NCBI GenBank assembly: GCA_020746835.1
Contig: JAGPNK010000011.1
Coordinates: 310,001 to 374,000, forward strand
Origin: Stachybotrys elegans
Lineage: Eukaryota > Ascomycota > Sordariomycetes > Hypocreales > Stachybotryaceae
Direction of reading: 5' to 3'
DNA: 64,000 nt
The translations under genes were made by a program, and so were the position numbers. Below, in pieces: positions 57,939-64,000 of the stretch (positions are counted from its first letter, which is position 1; every line of letters starts with the position of its first letter). The notes beneath the pieces are model-generated. The model was not told the DNA's origin, made no database searches, and saw only the letters and a list, made by a program, of their open reading frames with translations.

Positions 57939-59439
57939 GTAGGACGACGGTGTTGTCATGCTACCCAATGCAATGCATTCACATGGCTTATAAAAAATGT
58001 TTATTTCCAGTCTTTTTACTATCCCAGGTCTTGATTCATTTGGACCGTGCGCGCAGCCTATCACCAAATTTCGTAGAAGGACAACTGGACTTAGCCAAGC
58101 ACATGATGATTGCAGATGACAAGCAGAGGAAGTGAAACTTGATCCTGTTACGTATAACTCAAAATTTATGTTCTGCTGTTCGGAGTCGTCAAGACAAACC
58201 TGGTATTTGTGAGCCTTAGTCCCATTGTTATTTCTTCGGCCAGCAGCAGGACAATGAAACGAGAGAGGATAAAGGCAGCGTTGGTTTCACTAGACATTAT
58301 CGTGCTTGCTGGTTTCTAGAACAGCATTTACATTAACTTGTTTGCATATTTCGACGTTCACGAACGATTCTATGCTCGAACAATCATGTCCATGACTACT
58401 GGCATTGCCACGCATATTCTAGCTGTTCGCCGCCTCTCCCCGCCAATGTACTGTGATCACTATTTGCTGTGTCTGCTGTTTCACCTGGTGGCCAGAGTCT
58501 GGGCTCTGATCCTTGCTATTCCTGCTTGTCTCCCCATCCTACAGTGCATCACTCACCTCGTGACATCATTGTACCGATTGTGGTAAGGTAGATCTTGTTA
58601 GCCGGGTAAATCAAGGCATTAGTTGAATCCCTACTCCTTCTCTCCCTCCTGGCTTGAGGTAAGTTCCGAGATTATGGGGAAAATTCGGAGGGTCATGTGA
58701 GTAAAATAATCTGTTAGCCTAAAGATCCCATAATATTTTGTCTACCCACGAATAAGTCTGTGCCATCCTTTCCCGATCCGTGGTCCCCCCCTTATTGTCT
58801 TCTTTTTTTTCGGCACTCTTTTTCTCCAACAACTGTACTCTACAAGTCCAGTGATGTGGTTCTTCAAGCCTTCCACTTCCGACCCCGGGACAACAGATCA
58901 CAAGTGTACATCTTTCTCAGTGTTCCCCGAAACTACCCGGCTATGTTTTATATAGTTGGGGATCGGGAATGAAAACCTCAATGACACGATATTTGGTTCT
59001 GACCAACATAAAGCGTGGTACGCTGGGTTATCCGAATTTTTCCGCACTCGCCATGCAGACCCAGACCGGATATCTAGCGAGGCTATGTTTGACCCAACCA
59101 TCATAACATAACGTAAGTGCAATGGAAAAATTGGCTTCAGAGCCATCTAGCACGAGAATCGCTTCCCCAGAATCCCCACCTTGTCCCCGTACTTTGCTCT
59201 TCGGAGATATGCCGAGCCGAGCTTTACCGACTTTAGTCAAGCTTTGTATGAAACCTGCCACGGGCAATTGATGTATCAAGAGAATTTATCCGTCGGAAAC
59301 AAGGGGAATGGGCTTGCCCATGGGGATTGGCCTCTGGAGTCGTCATATTATAAAAGAGCAGCCCCGGCGTGTTCTGCAGGTGGAAACCATCGTGTATTGT
59401 CTTTACTTTGTTCTACGGGTCTATCCCAACGATATCACA
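57939..59439. other. intergenic
   Basis: Contains the promoter of the sugar transporter (TATA at 59349-59355). No other gene supported. Confidence 0.5.
59349..59355 (+). promoter_or_regulatory. TATA box of the sugar transporter gene
   Basis: TATAAAA, 85-91 bp before the ATG at 59440, and consistent with that start rather than the in-frame ATG at 59308. Confidence 0.6.
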
Positions 59440-61347
59440 ATGGCAATTGTTTCCAATTCAACAGAGGCTGGAGCCGCGAAGAATCACTGGAAGATGCTTC
59501 TTTCCAACCCGAGACTGATCATTATTGCATTTTTTGCGTCGTAAGTACATCCACAAAGCTTGCTCCCTTGCATCTTGAGCAGTATACCCGAACAACACGT
59601 TGATTATTCTGTAAGCTTCGGTGGCTTCGAATATGGCTACCAGCAGGGCGTTCTGGGCCAGTCGCTTGTGATGCACCGCTTCATGGATAACTTTCCCTCC
59701 GTGGTGGGATCCTCAAGCGCAAAAGGGTGGCTCACCTCCATCCTGCAACTGGGAGGCATTCTGGGATCCTTGACGGCGGGGATATTTGGAGAGGTGTTTT
59801 CAAGAAAACACACCATGTTTTCGGCATGCTGCTGGGTTGTGCTCGGCTCATACCTTTATATCGGCGCATCATACCATAATCCTGCCCTCCTCTATGTCGG
59901 TAGATTCTTTACTGGCCTCGGCGTTGGCACTTTCAGTGGTGTGGGGTATGTCATCCTTGCTTTCGAGAGAACCCTTGGCCTAACAGATGCCCAGTCCGCT
60001 TTACAATGCCGAGATTGCCCCTCCAAACATGCGCGGCTTCATTGTTTCTTTCTACCAGTTCGCCACCATCCTCGGCATTATGCTCTCTTTCTGGATCGGC
60101 TATGGGAGCAATTACATTGGGGGCACAGGAGAGTCACAGAGCAACCTCTCCTGGATGCTTCCATCCATTATCCAAGGAATTCCTGCTGCTATTCTGGCAG
60201 TCGGGATCTGGTGGCTGCCCTTCTCTCCCCGCTGGTTGGTTAAGAAGGGCCGTGACGAGGAAGCCATCCAGGTTCTCAGCAAGCTTCGCCAGGTGCCGGC
60301 TGAGAGCCCAGCCCTGCAGCTTGAATACAAGGAGATCAAGGCAGAGTGCCTCTTTGAGAGCCGTGCATTTGCCAAGTCCTTTCCTCATCTCGCTGAGCAC
60401 AAGCAGAGTGTTTTGAGGAGCGAGATGGCCCAGTACTGGAATATCGTCAAGAGAAAGGATAACTTCAAGCGCGTCTGTACTGCTTGGCTGGTCATGTTCT
60501 TCCAGCAATGGAGTGGTATCGATGCCATCATCTACTATGCTGCAGAGGTTTTCCAGAGTCTTGGACTTACCGGAGGCACCCAAGCATTGCTCGCAACAGG
60601 TGTCACTGGCGTTGTCTTTCTTGTCTGCACGCTCCCAGCCATGGCTGTCATTGACCAGTGGGGTCGAAAGCCCATGCTCATCTGGGGAAGTGTGGTCATG
60701 TGGATCAGCATGGTTATTCCAGGCATCATCGTTGCCAAGTTCCAGCATGATTGGGCCTCCAACACCGCAGCAGCCTGGACCGCTGTGGCCTTTATTTGGA
60801 TCTATGTTGGTGCCTTTGGTGCAACCTGGGGCCCTGTCTCTTGGACACTGATCTCCGAGATTTTCCCTCTCTCAATCCGATCCAAGGGTGTGTCCATTGG
60901 AGCATCAAGCAACTGGGTAAGTTACAAACAAGCACATGATGGCATGGTTATCTGACTATTTGGTGTAGCTGAACAACTTTGCGGTTGCGTTCTATGTGCC
61001 TAGCATGTTTGAGACTTGGGAATGGGGCACTTACATCTTCTTTGCTGTTTTTCTGGGCGGTGGCATCGCATGGGTCTGGTGGTATCTGGTAAGCTTCCCG
61101 TTCAGTGCTGCAATCTCCCTCGTCGGCAGAAGCTTACAATCAATTCCAGCCCGAAACCAAGGGAGCGACCCTCGAAGAAATGGATGGCGTTTTCAAGAGT
61201 CGTACGGGAGCTGAGGACATCATCATGCTCGAGACAGCCCGTAGAGATGTAGGGATTACCGATATTGACAACGCGGGCGGTTCAAAGGACCCTAGCATCG
61301 TGACGGAGAAGGGCGTCGTCGCAAATGAGCACAAGGAGGACGCATAG
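59440..61347 (+). CDS. MFS sugar transporter
   Basis: Five exons: 59440-59540, 59616-59945, 59995-60916, 60969-61088 and 61150-61347, giving 556 aa. Joins restore FFASFGGFEYGYQQGVLG, FSGVGPLYNAEIAPP and WYLPETKGATLEEMD, the last being the sugar-porter signature PETKG. PLYNAEIAPPNMRG after TM4 and the QQWSGIDAIIYYA motif in TM7 are typical of the hexose and related sugar/polyol porter branch. Twelve spans are expected in the plasma membrane with proton symport. The substrate is not readable from the sequence. It follows a secreted DUF2891-like protein, so extracellular digestion and uptake is a plausible theme. Confidence 0.93.
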
Positions 61348-62004
61348 ATGATTGTAACGAAGTACCCATGCGATCGATCGATCTACGCCTGTCTTCTGCA
61401 ATGCCCCAATAGGAGGGCAAGGAGACTTCAACTGAGTAGTAGAAGGGTGAGTGGGCTCTGCGTGGTTAGTTGGCCAAGAACACATAGGCCCAACGTCGAT
61501 TCTACCATCCTGTATGTTCTATCTGCCGCATGTGTGTTATTGTGTTATTCACCCTCAAGCAGCGCCTTTGCGCGCTGCAACACAGTAATATCAGCATTCA
61601 AACTTGCGGAATATCTCGGGGGAGTGATTTGGGGAGGATCTTGTGAGCCGCTGGTACCAGCAGTCCTCTACAAAGTGAATCGGTGCGTGTCACATCCACG
61701 AGCTTAGGCTGTCCAAGCCTGCCACCAACGTGTCATGGCACTGAAGTTGGAGTGCAGATTTGCCCCTTGGACTGATTGAGCAGAGAATATGGTCTTTTCA
61801 ATGCCCAATACACGCATCCTATCCTCATCGAATAGTCGCTGTCAATGCAAATGGAGCATAAGCATCTAGTATTGTAAGTCTACTAGACCATGTGACTCTC
61901 ACCCTGTCAAGCATTGAGAATTGCTACGTTTATAATGTGAAGTGTTGGGCTTGTTGGAGATAAAACGCAAAGTATAACGCTCATCGCTAGTCAAGCATTC
62001 ACAT

Positions 62005-62059
62005 GAAGTCACTGGTCTGTATCCCATTGGGGCACACGAACGGGAAATCCCACATCCAC
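62005..62059 (+). repeat. short dispersed insertion, copy D (55 bp)
   Basis: Flanked by a 9-bp duplication, CATTCACAT, at 61996-62004 and 62060-62068. The body from GAAGTCACTGG to GGGAAATCCCAC is identical to copy A over this stretch. The right-hand duplicate overlaps the stop codon of the minus-strand open frame 62063-62353. Confidence 0.75.
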
Positions 62060-62062
62060 CAT

Positions 62063-62353
62063 TCACATCCTACGACGCAACCAGTTTCGGCCAAGCTGCT
62101 CTCGCCACTGTCGAGCGACAGCCTCACGCCATCTTTCCTGGCTGATGCTTAATGTCCGACTGTCGAAATGTGTATCGCAAGGATTTCTTGGACTGAAAGC
62201 CATCCACCCCTCGTTCGGCCAAGCCTCGTTCACGTAGCGAGGGAGAGTAGCCAAGCGGTTATACAGCCTTGGCAGACAATAAGCGGACCGATGATCCTTG
62301 TAAGCAGCAGCCTTATCCCAATCAATTTCAATGCCAAGAAGGTGCAGGACCAA
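62063..62353 (-). other. possible exon or gene remnant, unknown
   Basis: A minus-strand frame of about 96 residues with coding-like composition (IEIDWDKAAAYKDHRSAYC, RQWREQLGRNWLRRRM) ends at a stop overlapped by the copy D duplication. It has no in-frame ATG before an upstream stop, so it would need an upstream exon or be a remnant. Family unknown. Confidence 0.3.
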
Positions 62354-62529
62354 AGTTCCTTCAAGTACTTGTCACTCCCCGTGCTGCTGGTTCTCCTATC
62401 CGCTCCCCGTTCGCATTGCTGGCTGTAATTTGATCTAGATTATCTCCAGCTCACGCGTCGCCACAGGATTCTTCGCGTCGATCCAAAAGTCGCTTTACTG
62501 GACTAATAGGCTCCGTGCCTCGGGACGAC

Positions 62530-63578
62530 ATGTCGGACCTCGGATCTTTGACGACGACGTTTACGCGACCGACCGACGCCTGTTCCGACAGCACAGACAT
62601 TTACCGTATCGTGACACGGGAGGGAAGCGGCCATTTTGTCCAAGGACCAATCGAACTGGAGTCGTGCTTCCCTGAAAATTACAACCCCAACCGTTCCGCC
62701 TACTACTCGCCAGGTGTATGTCCTGACGGCTATACGATTGCATGCTCCCGGACTTCATCGTCCGGCAGCGCGACCGAGACATATCACACGTGCTGTCCGA
62801 TGTATTTCTGCCTCGAAAAGCTTGAGCGGCATGTGCTGATATAAGAGGATTGCAAGAATCAACAATTTCCAATGTATTGTGGAAGACGAACGAAGGCATC
62901 AATCCACGCTCATCTGCTCCATTGCGCTCTCGCTTGGGGTCGGAGTCGCCACATGGACAATCGGACCCGTCACCGAGATTGATGAAGTATCGGATGAAAC
63001 TAGAACCATTGCTACCGTCAGAGGAACCGGCGGCGCGTTGAATGCGTACGGCATCCAGTATCGCTTCCAAGCCGAAACCACAACTGCAACGTCATCCAGC
63101 TCAGTCACCTCAGAGTCGTCCACGGTGTCCATTGTAAGAACACAGATGAATACTTCTATTCTTCAGTCGCTCAACAATACCACTAACATAAAACTTCAAG
63201 AGTTTGCAACCAACAGAGTCTACTGCTACCTCTACGCCCGATCCCGAGCCCGCATCAGCGTCAGACAACTCTTTGAGCTCCGGCGCCACGGCTGGAATTG
63301 CGGTAGGCACAGTCGTCGGTGTTCTTGCTATTGTCGGGATCGCAATATTCTTCTGGATCAAGAGAAAGCGGGAAAGAAAAGTTGATCATTCATCTACGCC
63401 TGAACTCCCCGGTATTTCAGGCGCACATACTTCACGACTTGCATTCAGCGGCCGACTATCAAAACGTCAATACGGGAATCTTGCGGAAATGCCCAGTGAC
63501 CCGCCACCTGCAGAGATGGATGGTACGAGTACAATGTCGCCAGCAGTTGAGATGGATTCGAATCCTCGACGTTTCTAA
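62530..63578 (+). CDS. single-pass membrane protein with Cys-rich ectodomain
   Basis: Three exons, 62530-62801, 62857-63133 and 63201-63578, give about 308 aa. The Cys-containing N-terminal part (ESCFPENY, SPGVCPDGYTIAC, HTCCP) joins to IINNFQC. A VRGTGGALNAYGIQYRFQAE block leads into a Ser/Thr/Pro-rich stalk. One membrane span (GIAVGTVVGVLAIVGIAIFF) is followed by the stop-transfer KRKRERK and a cytosolic tail with Ser/Pro-rich stretches. This layout recurs in many uncharacterised ascomycete proteins of the wall-sensor type. No clear signal peptide is visible, so the first exon may be incomplete. Function unknown; surface sensing or anchoring is inference. Confidence 0.72.
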
Positions 63579-63819
63579 GTTGTATGCTCAAAAGGTTTAG
63601 TTACGAGAAACGGTCACAACGATGGCTTTATGGGGCTTGATGCGGGTTACTGATCATATTTGTCTCTCTATGCAAGGCCTGGGCCTCTATACCGGATACA
63701 GAACCATCCTCGCAGGTTGTCCAAGTCCAAATGTCAGGCACAGCAACCCATTTTAATAAAAGAAGCATCCCCATCCCCAATCACACCTCTATTCATCCCC
63801 AACGTTCCATCCTATTCAT

Positions 63820-64000
63820 TCAAGCTGCAGATCCGAGAGGGAAAGCAACAGCGCAAGCCCTGGCACCCGTGTCGACATAATCCACCTCAAGCGGCTCGGT
63901 TGCGGGATCGGGGCAGGCCTGTCCGGTGCGCAAGCCGGCTCCGACACCGGGCTCAAAGCAGAAGTTGTCGTCGGTGTTGCCCAGCTCTCTCTCCTGGCAA
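63820..64000 (-). CDS. 3' end of a Cys-containing gene, truncated by the window
   Basis: The last 59 codons of a minus-strand gene, stop at 63820-63822, open to the window edge. The readable part (CQERELGNTDDNFCFEPGVG, ACPDP, RACAVAFPLGSAA at the end) has regularly spaced cysteines, as in small secreted Cys-rich proteins. Its start and domain lie outside the window. Confidence 0.55.
   Translation of the reverse strand, partial: CQERELGNTDDNFCFEPGVGAGLRTGQACPDPATEPLEVDYVDTGARACAVAFPLGSAA

Larger units (their letters stand above)
61348..62529. other. intergenic with repeat copy D
   Basis: Holds copy D (62005-62059) and the minus-strand open frame at 62063-62353. No other feature. Confidence 0.5.

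Noticed and set aside
62248..62260. tRNA A-box-like TAGCCAAGCGGTT
   Set aside because: No matching B box, T loop or acceptor stem nearby; it lies opposite an open frame.
1..64000. CRISPR arrays, rRNA, plasmid or phage features
   Set aside because: No regularly spaced repeats or prokaryotic signals; intron-containing fungal genes throughout.

Overview
The window looks like a gene-rich chromosomal segment of a filamentous ascomycete (Pezizomycotina), most likely a sordariomycete such as a hypocrealean fungus. The evidence is eukaryotic: most genes carry short GT-AG introns of about 44-127 bp with CTAAC or CTGAC branch sites, several have TATA boxes 70-110 bp before the ATG, and the families are typical of fungi (AA9 LPMO, Egh16-like secreted protein, MFS transporters, Zn2Cys6 regulator, HET relic, BBE-like oxidase, P450). 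The species call is inference. All exon models were made by eye from splice signals, reading frame and family motifs.

Layout. 0.6-8 kb: secreted or metabolic enzymes (ADC-like protein, AA9 LPMO, carbonyl-reductase-like SDR, CE8 pectin methylesterase). 8.4-11 kb: a CorA-like membrane protein. 12-17 kb: a drug-type MFS transporter and a siderophore-type MFS transporter, the latter preceded by two exact GATA-factor iron-repressor motifs. 17-24 kb: a GT1 glycosyltransferase, an Egh16-like secreted protein with an Asn/Gly tail, and a tiny Gly/His/Met-rich protein. 24.7-29 kb: a secreted DUF5703-type enzyme convergent with a Zn2Cys6 regulator. 29-48 kb: a patchy region of decayed genes (SDR tail, PKS-like C-terminus, HET, possible GMC) among intact oxidative or methyl-transfer genes (BBE-like oxidase, two MDR dehydrogenases, MetE-like protein, GH128, alpha/beta hydrolase, P450). 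It resembles an eroded secondary-metabolism neighbourhood without an intact backbone enzyme. 49.7-64 kb: a second CorA-like protein, a possibly frameshifted small gene, a D-2-hydroxyacid dehydrogenase, a secreted DUF2891-like protein, a sugar MFS transporter, a single-pass membrane protein and the 3' end of a Cys-rich gene running off the window.

The most unusual signal is a family of very short dispersed insertions. Four copies lie at about 14.0, 33.2, 42.1 and 62.0 kb, all in the same orientation and with the same 3' end ending in two small hairpins. Three are flanked by direct duplications of 14, 14 and 9 bp. Two copies sit exactly across the stop codon of a minus-strand reading frame. They behave like 5'-truncated products of target-primed reverse transcription but are only 48-109 bp long.
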